64,000 nt of DNA from RUG11783 sp964599695 (GTDB taxonomy: Bacteria; Bacillota; Clostridia; Oscillospirales; Ruminococcaceae). The notes under the pieces are model-generated. The model did no database searches. It worked only from the letters and a program-made list of their open reading frames with translations, and was not told the DNA's origin. The stretch covers positions 111,597-175,596 of the forward strand of contig CAZRGP010000001.1 of assembly GCA_964599695.1 (NCBI GenBank). The letters are read 5' to 3'. Numbering within the stretch: the stretch's first letter is position 1; each line of letters begins with the position of its first letter. Both the position numbers and the translations under genes were made by a program. Of the stretch, positions 17,530-27,173 are shown piece by piece.

Positions 17530-18707
17530 CGTTTTATCTCTCCCTTAATAACGTCCAGCAATTCCTTTTTTCCCTTTTCGTAGTCATCAGAAAAGCGATC
17601 TAATACTTGGAGATTCTTGAATACCGCCTTTTCATATTCCTCTTTTGAGAAAAACTTTCCTTTAGAAAAAGCGTCTAAATGCATATATTTTAATCCATTC
17701 CTTAAAAAGTCACCTATTCTATCAGATTTTAGTATTGGTACAACGCCTTGCTGAATGTACTCGATCATTTTTGTCGGACAAGCAACATTATTCACAATGG
17801 TATTATCTCTTAAAGCAAAACCATAGTGGCTTTCGCAATTAATCTCTTTCACTTCCTTCGGCGTTGCTTTTCGGACAAACATACTTCTGTTACCCTTCCT
17901 ATCCCCGTATAACGCTAAAAAGGAATCAACCTCCCCAGTAAGAATGTTAAAAGAACATTTATCCTGGAGTTTCTCAATAACATCTTGCATAAGCGCTATG
18001 TTTTGCCATTTCTGCATACCTCCCGCATAAACAACTTTAACCTTGTCAGGCTCATATGCTTCTACTTTGTTTGCGATTGTTTCTCTGTCGATATCCGCTG
18101 GAGGGAAAATTGGCATAACAATAAACTGCGGTTTTTGTTTTAAGTATCTATATTTATTCAAATAATGATCTTGCATCGCGTGATTAACACAGATTATACG
18201 ATTGGCTCCTGCCATTACGATTTCCTCTGTTTTTTGATGCACATGGGCTATAATCGCATGGCCCTGCATAGCTATTTCTTCCGGGACTGCTCCATGCATA
18301 TCTACAATGAAAAAAACTTGATTCTGGACAAGCCATTTTAAGATCTGCGGATTTAGTTCCCATTCCGAACAGCGAAATACACTATGAGCATATACTACTC
18401 TGCACTTTTTAAATAATCCGGTAATGACCTTTACGTTTAGCTCATTCAAAAGGTTGCCCTTGATTATCATGTGCAATTCATCAACACGTTCATATAATAA
18501 CTGGTCTATATCTGGCACATGCTCAAAATACAGCTTTCCTATACCATTTAGCGCATCATTGTCTATTGCAAAGACCCTTTGAATATATCCATCCGTAATA
18601 TTATCATCGTTATACATAGTGGCAAGCATAGCAACGATACCATTTTTATTTTTCATTTCTGAAATAAAAGTTAAAGCATGCCTATAGTCTTTTCTTTCGC
18701 TTCTCAT
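17526..18707 (-). CDS. Probable GT-B (GT4-like) glycosyltransferase
   Basis: 393 residues. The C-terminal half has features of GT4 glycosyltransferases: KVVYAGGMQKWQNIALMQDVIEKL (start of the donor-binding Rossmann domain) and, near its end, CPTKMIEYIQQGVVPILKSD, corresponding to the usual E-x7-E donor-sugar region. The N-terminal half includes FFIVDMHGAVPEEIAMQGH and ANRIICVNHAMQDHYL, resembling acceptor-domain motifs. No signal peptide or membrane segment. Linked by overlap to the small 126-residue gene. Donor and acceptor unknown. Confidence 0.75.
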   Translation of the reverse strand: MRSERKDYRHALTFISEMKNKNGIVAMLATMYNDDNITDGYIQRVFAIDNDALNGIGKLYFEHVPDIDQLLYERVDELHMIIKGNLLNELNVKVITGLFKKCRVVYAHSVFRCSEWELNPQILKWLVQNQVFFIVDMHGAVPEEIAMQGHAIIAHVHQKTEEIVMAGANRIICVNHAMQDHYLNKYRYLKQKPQFIVMPIFPPADIDRETIANKVEAYEPDKVKVVYAGGMQKWQNIALMQDVIEKLQDKCSFNILTGEVDSFLALYGDRKGNRSMFVRKATPKEVKEINCESHYGFALRDNTIVNNVACPTKMIEYIQQGVVPILKSDRIGDFLRNGLKYMHLDAFSKGKFFSKEEYEKAVFKNLQVLDRFSDDYEKGKKELLDVIKGEIKR

Positions 18708-19172
18708 AAGGGTGTTTTCTCCATTTATCTGAGGAACAACAAATAATCCGCCATATTATCTTTAAATCGAGGTGTTTTTAAAGCCACACCAGCATTAATG
18801 GATAATAGTAACCGACTGCTACATTCTTAATAGCATCTTCCGAAATAATCAACCCGTTTGAGTACAGTTGACCATTCCCCTCTATAATGCCACTAATTTC
18901 TTAGCTGCGCTTATCGATTGCAGCAGCTACTGTATGCCCTTGCCGTACCTAATACTCACCAGTTTCACAGATATGTGCATTTGTGATTCAGAATAACAAT
19001 CATCATACCCAATTAAAAGAGTTCTCATATCATCATTCTGAACGATAACACCTTGTAATTTATCTTTTAAACAACACATCATTCTATTTCTTAAATATGG
19101 TGATTCGTTGGCTAAGCATCAAACGCTTTTTATATTTAAGGTGTTGTTAGCAGTACTATAACCTGCAATTAT
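18708..19172 (-). pseudogene. Degenerate coding remnant between glycosyltransferase genes
   Basis: This 465-bp stretch has no intact gene. On the minus strand a 51-codon open block (19082-18927) and a second block ending at 18778 (including GNGQLYSNGLIISEDAIKN) read like ordinary protein. They are separated by a frame change and an in-frame stop (...AAAIDKRS, stop, EISG...). Such interrupted protein-like text suggests a decayed gene. I cannot name the family, and chance open frames in AT-rich DNA remain possible. Confidence 0.35.
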
Positions 19173-20912
19173 TTATAACTTCTCCTCCGGTTGCAATTTA
19201 TCTTTATATTGTGCCAACAGTTCTCTCCTTTTTGATGGAAACAAGGCTAGCAGCAAAAACCACAGTCTCTCTTTCAATGACTTTTCAGTCAAAAAGTTGT
19301 ACATAAACGCTCTTGCGTTATCATATTTATTCACAAGACGCACTGCTTTATCCAGATTTTGCGACAACGGCAACATCATTAAATAATAAGACTTTTCTAT
19401 TTCCTTGCTCGTGATCAACCCAACAATTCCACCGTTATATTTGGCACAATATGCGGGAAAAGCATCAAAATCCATGTCAAATACGCTTCCTCCCTGTTTG
19501 AAGAATTCGCTTAATGCATTTCTTATTAGTCTGGTTTCCCCTAAAAAGGTACGGCTTGCACTAAACACAGAGCTTAAATCCATTGTAATTCTCTTTTTCG
19601 CTTTTTCAGGTTTTGATGCATTTATTTGTGAGAACGTTGGAACGCATATTTTCACATAAGGCTCTTGTTGCAAAATACGGATAATTTGAGCAGACATCAG
19701 TTCATTAATCTTACATACCTCCTCAAGCTCAAAAATGTATTCTGGCATGTTTCTCATTACCATTTTGCCGTTTCTGAAACAGCAGGAAGAAACCATGGTG
19801 TAATCTGAATCTTCCGTTTGTAAAAGATCATATAAAGAACGCAAACTATCCTTGTAAACGAACACTGACTCGTATTCAGCGCAGTAATTCCTAACTTGAG
19901 CCACGAGATCATCTGTCTGACAAAGGATCTTGATTTGATTAATTCCTTTCTTCAACAAAGACAGATAGCTTTCTATAAATTCAATGTTATCTATCCTTAT
20001 GTATGCCGTTAATCTTTCACCTTCATATTCCGCTTCTGCCCAATCCTCTACATTATAAATAGTAAACAAGGCTTCCTCATACGAAATAGTTCGCTCAGTT
20101 CTTATAAGATTCTGTATAATCATTCCAACATCATAATTTGTGTAATCTTTGATGTACTGAAAAAGCTCGTTTGCCGTTCCCATCATAGGCACGAGCGGTT
20201 GATCCTGAACAGTATGCAAAAAACATTTTCTTTTTACCACTGGGCACTTTTGTTCTTTTATCAATTTCAAAGGGTTGGACATAAGAACATACTGATACAA
20301 CAGGTCATCAGTCGTCGGCTCAATATAACTATTCCAAACATATCCTCTATCGCTAAAATATTGCGTAAAAACCAACTCGTGCTTAGTCACGGCATCTACG
20401 TAATTATCAATCTTACCTATATTGTTCCAATACTCACTATAGTCTGAACTATAGAACATTTCTTTTCGCACTGCGATAAAATAACTTTGTAAATGTTCTG
20501 GTATATACTGCAGTCCAGATCCTTCAACATAGTTTTTGTCCGTTTTTGTGTGCCTCGTCATTCCCCAAAAATCGACACTTTGTCCATCCATTTTCTCGAA
20601 CACATGTGAAAACGAGAACACCGGGCCATAAACGGTCGCATTAAAATATAGAACCTCATCCCATTGATCTTTTCGCTTTAAAAGGATATCGGTTCCATAC
20701 TTGTATGCCGTAACATCGAGGCCTTCATTTTCTCTAAACAGAATCTCGTCACAACAAGCTTCTAACTTCACTGCTTCTTCTTTCTTTAATTCACCATTTA
20801 CCACACATATTAAGTGGTCTATGTAAGGATGAATGCCACTCAGCAAGTACGGGACATAATCGTCCACCACCCCCTCGTTATCATAAAACGCGAATATAGC
20901 TGCTCTTTTCAT
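19173..20912 (-). CDS. Rhamnan-synthesis protein F family (RgpF-like)
   Basis: About 579 residues. The N-terminus MKRAAIFAFYDNEGVVDDYVPYLLSGI and the following FRENEGLDVTAYKYG and VLYFNATVYGPVF match the RgpF family, proteins linked to rhamnose-containing cell-wall polysaccharides in streptococci. The C-terminal part may be a helical partner domain. ATG 20912 is favoured because it gives the family N-terminus; a start four codons upstream is possible. Upstream lies a divergent membrane-protein gene. With GDP-D-rhamnose genes elsewhere in the window, a rhamnose-polymer role is plausible, but donor specificity is unproved. Confidence 0.8.
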   Translation of the reverse strand: MKRAAIFAFYDNEGVVDDYVPYLLSGIHPYIDHLICVVNGELKKEEAVKLEACCDEILFRENEGLDVTAYKYGTDILLKRKDQWDEVLYFNATVYGPVFSFSHVFEKMDGQSVDFWGMTRHTKTDKNYVEGSGLQYIPEHLQSYFIAVRKEMFYSSDYSEYWNNIGKIDNYVDAVTKHELVFTQYFSDRGYVWNSYIEPTTDDLLYQYVLMSNPLKLIKEQKCPVVKRKCFLHTVQDQPLVPMMGTANELFQYIKDYTNYDVGMIIQNLIRTERTISYEEALFTIYNVEDWAEAEYEGERLTAYIRIDNIEFIESYLSLLKKGINQIKILCQTDDLVAQVRNYCAEYESVFVYKDSLRSLYDLLQTEDSDYTMVSSCCFRNGKMVMRNMPEYIFELEEVCKINELMSAQIIRILQQEPYVKICVPTFSQINASKPEKAKKRITMDLSSVFSASRTFLGETRLIRNALSEFFKQGGSVFDMDFDAFPAYCAKYNGGIVGLITSKEIEKSYYLMMLPLSQNLDKAVRLVNKYDNARAFMYNFLTEKSLKERLWFLLLALFPSKRRELLAQYKDKLQPEEKL

Positions 20913-21005
20913 TCTTTTCCCCATTCCATTTCTATTTATGAACCGACCTCCAGTAGTACAATATGAAATGACTTTTGTCTAATTCTTATTTGAGGGTGCA
21001 TTGTT

Positions 21006-22343
21006 ATGCGGTTTTCTCCTTCCATCACACCATTTCAACGTCTTTTGGTTTTCATAGTTTTTCTTGTGTGCCTTTTCGGCGCATGTACGATAAACCCTGC
21101 ATTCTGCCCAGATGAAGCGGGAAGACAACTTCTCACGAATTATATCTTTCATAATAACAAACTTCCCACCGGCGATGAACCTGAAACAATTATCCCGGGA
21201 TGGGGGTTTTCATATGCTTTACGCCCCTATCTTCCCTCAATCATTGCCTCTTTTCTAATGAGACTTTGGTCCCTGATATATACGTCCGACTACTCTCTTC
21301 TCGTCGTCTCCCGAATGTGTAGTGTCTTCTCAATCACAGGTTGCTGTTATCTATGCATAAAAAGTGGGAATTTGCTTTTTAAACACAAGGAATCATCCTC
21401 TCTTTTTGCGACCGTTCTTTGCTTTGTGCCTCAAGTGTCTTATTTAGGAATGTACCAGAACAACGACTCTTTCGCTCTTTTTTCCACATGTTTAATGTTT
21501 TATACAATGATAAGAGGCTCTCGCTTACATTGGGACATCAGATCCTCTCTCCTAGTGGCCTTTAGTTTCTCTGCATGTGTATTATCTTATTATTCAGCAT
21601 ACATGTGGCTTCCTATGAGCGCTATATTTTTTGTTGTAACTTGTTTCAAAGACCAGGCTATTGATAACAAATACTCTTTTATTGCCAAAAGAGCTTTCTT
21701 GATTGGAGAGGTGGTATTTCTCTTAACCGGGTGGTTTTTTATACGTAATGCGATTTTGCATGACGGCGACTTCTTAGGCATTTCAACTGAAAGAGAAATG
21801 AGAGATATCGCATTATCTCAAGGGTCTTCATTGTATGATTTTGTCAACAGTCGCGAACAAGGAATATCTTTTTCCCAGTTCTTTTCAGCAAAGGATTACG
21901 AATGGCTTCGAATGACAACCCGTAGCGCCATTGGTGTTTTTGGGTATATGGACATTTATCTGTCTACTGCTCAATACACACGGTATTATTTCTGTATCCT
22001 TCTTGCTTTAACAATATTTGTAATCTTGCGGGTCGTTAAACACAAAGATATAGAATCAATACTTACTACACTATATCTGGTCTTCTCCTCAGTACTTACA
22101 ATAGGGTTATCACTATATCAATCTTATTGTCGTGATTATCAGCCACAAGGAAGGTATATCATCACCGTAATCTTGTTTGTTGCCTATGCTTTCTCCTATG
22201 CTGCCGACAATCTAACAGTTACTGTGGAACATTCTACGTGCGAAAAAAACTTATCTTTCCCTCTGCATACCTTTGCAATCATTGTTTGGCTGATATTGTT
22301 TATTCAAGCCTGGTATGAAGCAATAATGATTATGACTCCATAG
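21006..22343 (+). CDS. Polytopic membrane protein, probable DUF2142/GT-C type
   Basis: 445 residues with roughly ten membrane segments. The early loop after the first helix, CTINPAFCPDEAGRQLLTNY, contains an acidic pair of the kind found in the first extracytoplasmic loop of GT-C glycosyltransferases and in DUF2142 proteins (compare CDENDHY in the 47 kb gene). The end of the protein has QPQGRYI, similar to the QGRYF motif of DUF2142 members. This is the only plus-strand gene of the island. A lipid-linked-sugar transferase or polymerase role is plausible, not shown. Confidence 0.6.
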   Translation: MRFSPSITPFQRLLVFIVFLVCLFGACTINPAFCPDEAGRQLLTNYIFHNNKLPTGDEPETIIPGWGFSYALRPYLPSIIASFLMRLWSLIYTSDYSLLVVSRMCSVFSITGCCYLCIKSGNLLFKHKESSSLFATVLCFVPQVSYLGMYQNNDSFALFSTCLMFYTMIRGSRLHWDIRSSLLVAFSFSACVLSYYSAYMWLPMSAIFFVVTCFKDQAIDNKYSFIAKRAFLIGEVVFLLTGWFFIRNAILHDGDFLGISTEREMRDIALSQGSSLYDFVNSREQGISFSQFFSAKDYEWLRMTTRSAIGVFGYMDIYLSTAQYTRYYFCILLALTIFVILRVVKHKDIESILTTLYLVFSSVLTIGLSLYQSYCRDYQPQGRYIITVILFVAYAFSYAADNLTVTVEHSTCEKNLSFPLHTFAIIVWLILFIQAWYEAIMIMTP

Positions 22344-22422
22344 CATTATCTTCCTGTCACTTTTATCAAACCCATGAACTGTAGTATAAGCGTACGTCTA
22401 CTCTTTTTTATTTGCCTAAAAC

Positions 22423-22470
22423 AAGAAGATCCCGATGATCCTCATTGAGATCTTCTTTCTTCTTTTTCTA
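22423..22470 (+). terminator. Hairpin between convergent genes
   Basis: AAGAAGATC / GATCTTCTT, a 9-bp perfect stem with a 17-nt loop followed by a T-rich stretch on the plus strand. It overlaps the end of the minus-strand fusion glycosyltransferase gene and probably ends the plus-strand transcript. Confidence 0.5.
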
Positions 22471-25078
22471 GTTTTGCTTGAAGTTGCTTTATATGGTTTT
22501 GATGCACTTCCGGCTGGCCGTTGATCGGTCGTTTTATAGCCTTCTCTGCAGGCTGATCCATTATTTTATATAAAAAAGAGGAGAACGATTGTTCCAACCT
22601 ATCCAAATAATCACAGTCTAGAAACACAGGTTGACTTAGCATCTCAGCCATTTCTTCAGGTGACTCATCCAATCGCATAATCTCATTCGCTAAATCTTCC
22701 AACGAGTCAAACTTCCTTACATCAATGAAAGCTCTAGGATTGAATATCTTAGACACGTTTGGGTCGCCATAATAAATTGGTATCGTATTAGCCAGAAATG
22801 CATCCGTAAGTTTTTCAGTAATAAAGCCTTCGTGAGGATAACTCTCGACAGCTATTGTAAACCGACATCTCCTTTGTAAATCTGCCTTAGTGCTCAACAT
22901 GTCTGCCCTAAAGCCATTCTCCGTATTATTCATCCAAGACCCGGCTGACAGCACTCTTTTCCTAGAATTGAGGACTTCAAAGATTCCTCCCCTCTCTTTA
23001 CAACATTTGCTGTCACCATATATGAAATTGCAAAACTCTCTTTTCTTTTTGATTACCTCTAACGCTTCCTCATAAGACAAGCGCTCCTTCAGCCTGTTGC
23101 CAATCTTACGGATGTCTACAAAAAATTCTGGTATATACAAATACCTCTCTGGATACACCATGGGATTATAACTCATTGCATAATCTACAAGGTTGAAATC
23201 AGGCGCATAATTCTCACCTGAGAAAAATATCCTAACACAATCGTATTTTATGTATTCATAGAATCCATAACCGAAAAGGCTCGAAATCAGATAATCCGGT
23301 TCCGCATCATCAACTATCAGATATCTCTTGTCCAACACATCCAATATAAAGTTGTCTTTCGGATCAAACCAAGGCCAAAACCCAATAAGCTTTGTCTTTT
23401 TTACAGGCAAAGCATGCATCCTAGCTGCTTTGATGCTATTAATCTCGGCTACTCGCTGCGTTTCACTTGCGTGAGAAAAATGGCTAAATACCGACCAATA
23501 ATACTTATTCAACTGTAAAGCAGTATAATCAGATTCTTTGCCGACATTTACATTTTCCTCAAATGAACGAAATGCCTCGTCCATTTCTCCATCACTGTAA
23601 GAGTGAACCCTCTTTCCCTTATTTACAAAATCTTCCAATGCCCCTTCTGCTATAAGGGCCTCCACGTCACCTAACAGGTCAACAAATGCTCTGGACAACT
23701 CCTGGGGACTGATTGAATATATTAACTTGTCCGATTCGAACTGTTTTCCTTTCCATCTTTTATAATTGTTCTCCCTTGCTTTTGCTGCTTCTTCAGAAGC
23801 TGGATTTACAAAAGCACACGTCGCATAATGGACGGTAGTCCATTTCCCTTTCGCCATGAACTGGAGCCACAATTCCCAGTCCTCGTTTGCACCAAGGTCC
23901 TCTCGCATCTTCGTTCCATCTGCGAGCAGCTCTCTTTTGAATAGCACTCCATTATCCGGTGTCATGCAGTACCCACTCATCGTAAATGGGTCGATTCTGG
24001 GAAACCTCATAAAATGCTTTTTGTTGATTTCAAATTCATAAGGATCCCTTCCCGTGGTAGTTGTTTCCAAAGCGAGTGACTGTAATAATACAATGTCACT
24101 GCCAGTAGTTTCCGCTTCAGAAATACCAACTGTGATATGTTCAGGGAACAGATAGTCGTCATCATCAAGCAGGTTGATCCATTCACCGGATGCCAGGGAA
24201 AAACCCACATTCGCAGCAGCTGCCCTTCCAATATTCTCTCCCGTAGCATGGTAACGAATAGGAAGATCACTGTACTCCGAGCGAATCATCGCTTCAGCCT
24301 CAGGTGCCCCGTCTTCTACCACTATCACTTCAAAACGTGGATAATCCAAATGCCGAATGCACTCTAAAGTCTTCCTCAGACTATCTGCTTTTTTATATGT
24401 TCGCACCACAATGGACACAAGAGGGTATCTAGAAGGGAGACGGACCTCCAATCTAGCGGACCCCCTCAACGTAAACTGCCCATAAAAATCAAATGTCCCT
24501 TGTTTCGTTCCCTTTTTTAATCCATATCGGAAAACATCTTTTAAAAGAGTAGGAAGTGCGGTGACGATTTTCTTGCGCGAATAATTACCAATAGACGAAT
24601 CATACCTTAGAAAAGCCTCTTTCAACTTGTGGAAACATGTCTTTCTTAGGTTATTACTGCCGTACTTATAGTCTAATCTGATTCCATCCAGCCACATGTC
24701 TGTGACATCAATTGGAAATTCCCTTGTACAGGGGAGAAGGATATCGAAAGCTAACGAACACTTTCCGCCACTCTGCCGTACTCGATAAAGATAGTCCGCG
24801 GCAATCGCACTACCGAGACTCTCGTCAACACTTCCCAGTCTTTCATACTTCTCTTTCCGAACGGCAAAAGCACCCGGGTTGGGGCAAGAGCACTCCCAAT
24901 TTCGGGGATCTATGAATCCGAGTGATAATACTGGTCCTTGCCCAAGTATCAGCGCGTCTGCATCCTCTTCCAGAAATCTCTTGTCGACCTTTTCAATCAG
25001 AAAAGGATCCAATCGCTCTTCTTCAGAGAATATGACGCTCTCTTTTCCTTTGTTGAGATAGTATTTCATATATATCAC
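22442..25078 (-). CDS. Three-module glycosyltransferase: partial GT-A, GT2, and GT10 fucosyltransferase
   Basis: 878-residue cytoplasmic protein. Residues 1-200 resemble only the C-terminal half of a GT-A enzyme (NPGAFAVRKEKYERLGSVDE...). Residues 218-450 are a complete GT2 domain: VSIVVRTYKK, VIVVEDGAPE, the metal-binding DDDD at 305-308 and NEDWELW near 400. Residues about 560-850 are a GT10 alpha-1,3/4-fucosyltransferase-like domain, with FFSGENYAPDF, ESYPHEGFITEKLTDAF and IPIYYGDP, the GDP-fucose-binding segment. The C-terminus is a short charged coiled-coil-like tail. The start overlaps the preceding GT2 gene stop by 4 nt. GDP-fucose genes are not present in the window, but Gmd supplies the shared precursor. 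Confidence 0.88.
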   Translation of the reverse strand: MIYMKYYLNKGKESVIFSEEERLDPFLIEKVDKRFLEEDADALILGQGPVLSLGFIDPRNWECSCPNPGAFAVRKEKYERLGSVDESLGSAIAADYLYRVRQSGGKCSLAFDILLPCTREFPIDVTDMWLDGIRLDYKYGSNNLRKTCFHKLKEAFLRYDSSIGNYSRKKIVTALPTLLKDVFRYGLKKGTKQGTFDFYGQFTLRGSARLEVRLPSRYPLVSIVVRTYKKADSLRKTLECIRHLDYPRFEVIVVEDGAPEAEAMIRSEYSDLPIRYHATGENIGRAAAANVGFSLASGEWINLLDDDDYLFPEHITVGISEAETTGSDIVLLQSLALETTTTGRDPYEFEINKKHFMRFPRIDPFTMSGYCMTPDNGVLFKRELLADGTKMREDLGANEDWELWLQFMAKGKWTTVHYATCAFVNPASEEAAKARENNYKRWKGKQFESDKLIYSISPQELSRAFVDLLGDVEALIAEGALEDFVNKGKRVHSYSDGEMDEAFRSFEENVNVGKESDYTALQLNKYYWSVFSHFSHASETQRVAEINSIKAARMHALPVKKTKLIGFWPWFDPKDNFILDVLDKRYLIVDDAEPDYLISSLFGYGFYEYIKYDCVRIFFSGENYAPDFNLVDYAMSYNPMVYPERYLYIPEFFVDIRKIGNRLKERLSYEEALEVIKKKREFCNFIYGDSKCCKERGGIFEVLNSRKRVLSAGSWMNNTENGFRADMLSTKADLQRRCRFTIAVESYPHEGFITEKLTDAFLANTIPIYYGDPNVSKIFNPRAFIDVRKFDSLEDLANEIMRLDESPEEMAEMLSQPVFLDCDYLDRLEQSFSSFLYKIMDQPAEKAIKRPINGQPEVHQNHIKQLQAKLEKEERRSQ

Positions 25079-26178
25079 CGATGCCGAACTATTTTTCCTA
25101 TCAACTGTGCAAGCTTATACGTTTTAGAGTTAAATATTTCATCAAGTTCTTCTTTGCGCTGCAGGTATAGCCGTTTCAATTCAAAGAAATGAAACACTGC
25201 CTGCTGCGGTTCATTCCTCTTCATATCATCGCTTAAAATCCTGCCATAAGCGGAATGAAGTTGACAGTTACCAGATCCGCAGTATTCAAACGGCTTTGCC
25301 CACGCTAGAACACACCTCTCCAAAGCCTCTTTATCTAATTTTTTGTTTGAGAGAAGCTCATCAAGGTAATACTCTACTATACCAAACCCGTAATTAACAA
25401 AGGACAGATACTGATCTGTCGTCCCCAGTTCATCCGCTCTTTCCTTGCCGTAGTTCATAGATTTAGGAATCGAACAATAAAAGGCTTCTCCCTGAACGTG
25501 AGATAGAGACTCTTTTCTTGCTCGGTACTGTACGATGGGTTCCTTGATATATACACATTTTTCAGAAACGGAAAGATATAAGAACAAGAAAAGAATGTCT
25601 TCCCAGATTTCCCCAGGCAACGAGCGTATTTTATTCTTCTCTATTATTTCTCTCTTATAGATCTTGCACCAATGGTTATTAAGAAAGGGGACGATCCAGT
25701 CTCCTATCTCTTCTTTCAGAGAATGTTCACCTGCCTGTATAGTTTCTGTATGCCAAAGCAAGCGGGTCTTTTCTTCCTCAGTAAATCGTATGTCCGATTC
25801 CATCAATTCAGAGTCACCGGAAACAATATCTGCCCCGGTATTCAAGGCAGTATCATAGAGCACTTTGCATGCACTATCGGTGTACATATCGTCATTATCG
25901 AGAAACATGATATATGGAGCAACTGCAAGATCCAGCCCAATATTTCTTGGAAGAGCGGGGCTTCCACTATTGGTATCTGTTTGTGTTAAAACGACATTGC
26001 TACATCCTGCCGCCCATTCTTTTACCGTTTGAAAACTGTAATCTGTGGAACAATCATCCACAATAATTAGCTGAATATTCTCAAACCCCAGTGTCTGCTT
26101 TTTAACAGATTCCAGAGTCTCTAAAATATACTTTTCAGAATTATACACAGGAACAATAACACTTACTAAGTATTCCAT
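25075..26178 (-). CDS. GT2 family glycosyltransferase
   Basis: 367 residues with the GT-A fold start YLVSVIVPVYNSEKYILETLESV, the nucleotide-binding LIIVDDCSTD, and the DxD-like metal motif FLDNDDMY; the acceptor side contains EIWEDILFLF. It resembles the GT2 enzymes of teichoic-acid and capsule loci. It is the first island gene after ribF, 60 bp downstream with no clear terminator between, so it may be partly transcribed from the translation-factor operon. It overlaps the next gene by 4 nt. Confidence 0.92.
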   Translation of the reverse strand: MEYLVSVIVPVYNSEKYILETLESVKKQTLGFENIQLIIVDDCSTDYSFQTVKEWAAGCSNVVLTQTDTNSGSPALPRNIGLDLAVAPYIMFLDNDDMYTDSACKVLYDTALNTGADIVSGDSELMESDIRFTEEEKTRLLWHTETIQAGEHSLKEEIGDWIVPFLNNHWCKIYKREIIEKNKIRSLPGEIWEDILFLFLYLSVSEKCVYIKEPIVQYRARKESLSHVQGEAFYCSIPKSMNYGKERADELGTTDQYLSFVNYGFGIVEYYLDELLSNKKLDKEALERCVLAWAKPFEYCGSGNCQLHSAYGRILSDDMKRNEPQQAVFHFFELKRLYLQRKEELDEIFNSKTYKLAQLIGKIVRHR

Positions 26179-26237
26179 GTCTCCCTCTCATCGGTAAACA
26201 TACCTTGACTAAAAGAACGCTCTAATTACTCCCATAA

Positions 26238-27158
26238 CTATTCTAATAATGCGTTCCTTGCCTGTTCTATATTGCTTCTCACCATATGCTTCAGTTCTTC
26301 CGCACTACCAAACTTTTGCTCCGGCCGAATGAAGTCATAAAACAAAATCCGTATTCTTTTCCCGTATAGATTTTGATCAAAATCCAAAATATGCGTCTCA
26401 GCTGTAGACTCAATGTCATCCGTAATCGTTGGTCTGGTTCCAATATTGGTAATACTACGATATCTAACTCCGTCTACGATTGTTTCGGTTAGGTATACCC
26501 CTTTCCTCGGAGAAAGTATCTCAGCAGGAAGACGGATATTCGCTGTGGGAAATCCCATCCCCTGAGCAAGATGGTTTCCGTGGATGACCTCACCATACAT
26601 AGAGTATGGCTTTCCAAGCATTCGATTCGCTTCCCTAATTTCTCCAAGTTTCATATGTTCTTTGATCCGACTGGTCGACACGGCTTCACCATCCAACATC
26701 ACAGAATCAACGACGTTGGCGGTGAAACCATTCTTTTCACCTTCGGTTCTGAGATCGTCGACATTCCCCGCTCTGTCTTTTCCGTATCGAAAATCGTCGC
26801 CGCAAAACACCGCGGCGGCATGAAGAAACCCTTCTCCTAGGACAGCAGAAGCAAACTGATCCGGTTCCAAAACTCGGATCTCCTCAAATGGAAGGTCTAC
26901 ATACAGCTCCACTCCGGCTTTTTCTGCCAAGTGGGTTGTATAACTTCTGGGAAACAAGTCATGTTTCCCTTTTCCCGCCGCCCGGAAGGTGTGCATGTCA
27001 AAAGTAAGGATGGCAGGCAAAAGATCATTGTCTTTTGCACACTGCAGCATCTGACGAATCAGTTCCTGGTGACCAATGTGCATTCCATCAAAATATCCGA
27101 CCGCCACCGCGGTCTTTTTTTCTGTATTTAGTTTTCCAATCGTCCGTATGATCTCCAA
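26238..27158 (-). CDS. ribF: Bifunctional riboflavin kinase/FAD synthetase
   Basis: 306 residues. The N-terminal nucleotidyltransferase domain (FAD synthetase) begins AVAVGYFDGMHIGHQELI, a form of the usual GxFDGxHxGH motif, and ends with the SSTRIRE-like segment VSTSRIKEHMKLGEI. The C-terminal riboflavin kinase domain (from about residue 185) has GEVIHGNHLAQGMGFPTAN, which binds ATP and riboflavin. It converts riboflavin to FMN and FAD. It is the last gene of the rimP operon, as in many Bacillota, where rpsO usually follows; here a glycosylation island intervenes. Confidence 0.96.
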   Translation of the reverse strand: MEIIRTIGKLNTEKKTAVAVGYFDGMHIGHQELIRQMLQCAKDNDLLPAILTFDMHTFRAAGKGKHDLFPRSYTTHLAEKAGVELYVDLPFEEIRVLEPDQFASAVLGEGFLHAAAVFCGDDFRYGKDRAGNVDDLRTEGEKNGFTANVVDSVMLDGEAVSTSRIKEHMKLGEIREANRMLGKPYSMYGEVIHGNHLAQGMGFPTANIRLPAEILSPRKGVYLTETIVDGVRYRSITNIGTRPTITDDIESTAETHILDFDQNLYGKRIRILFYDFIRPEQKFGSAEELKHMVRSNIEQARNALLE

Positions 27159-27173
27159 GATGCGCCTCTGTAT

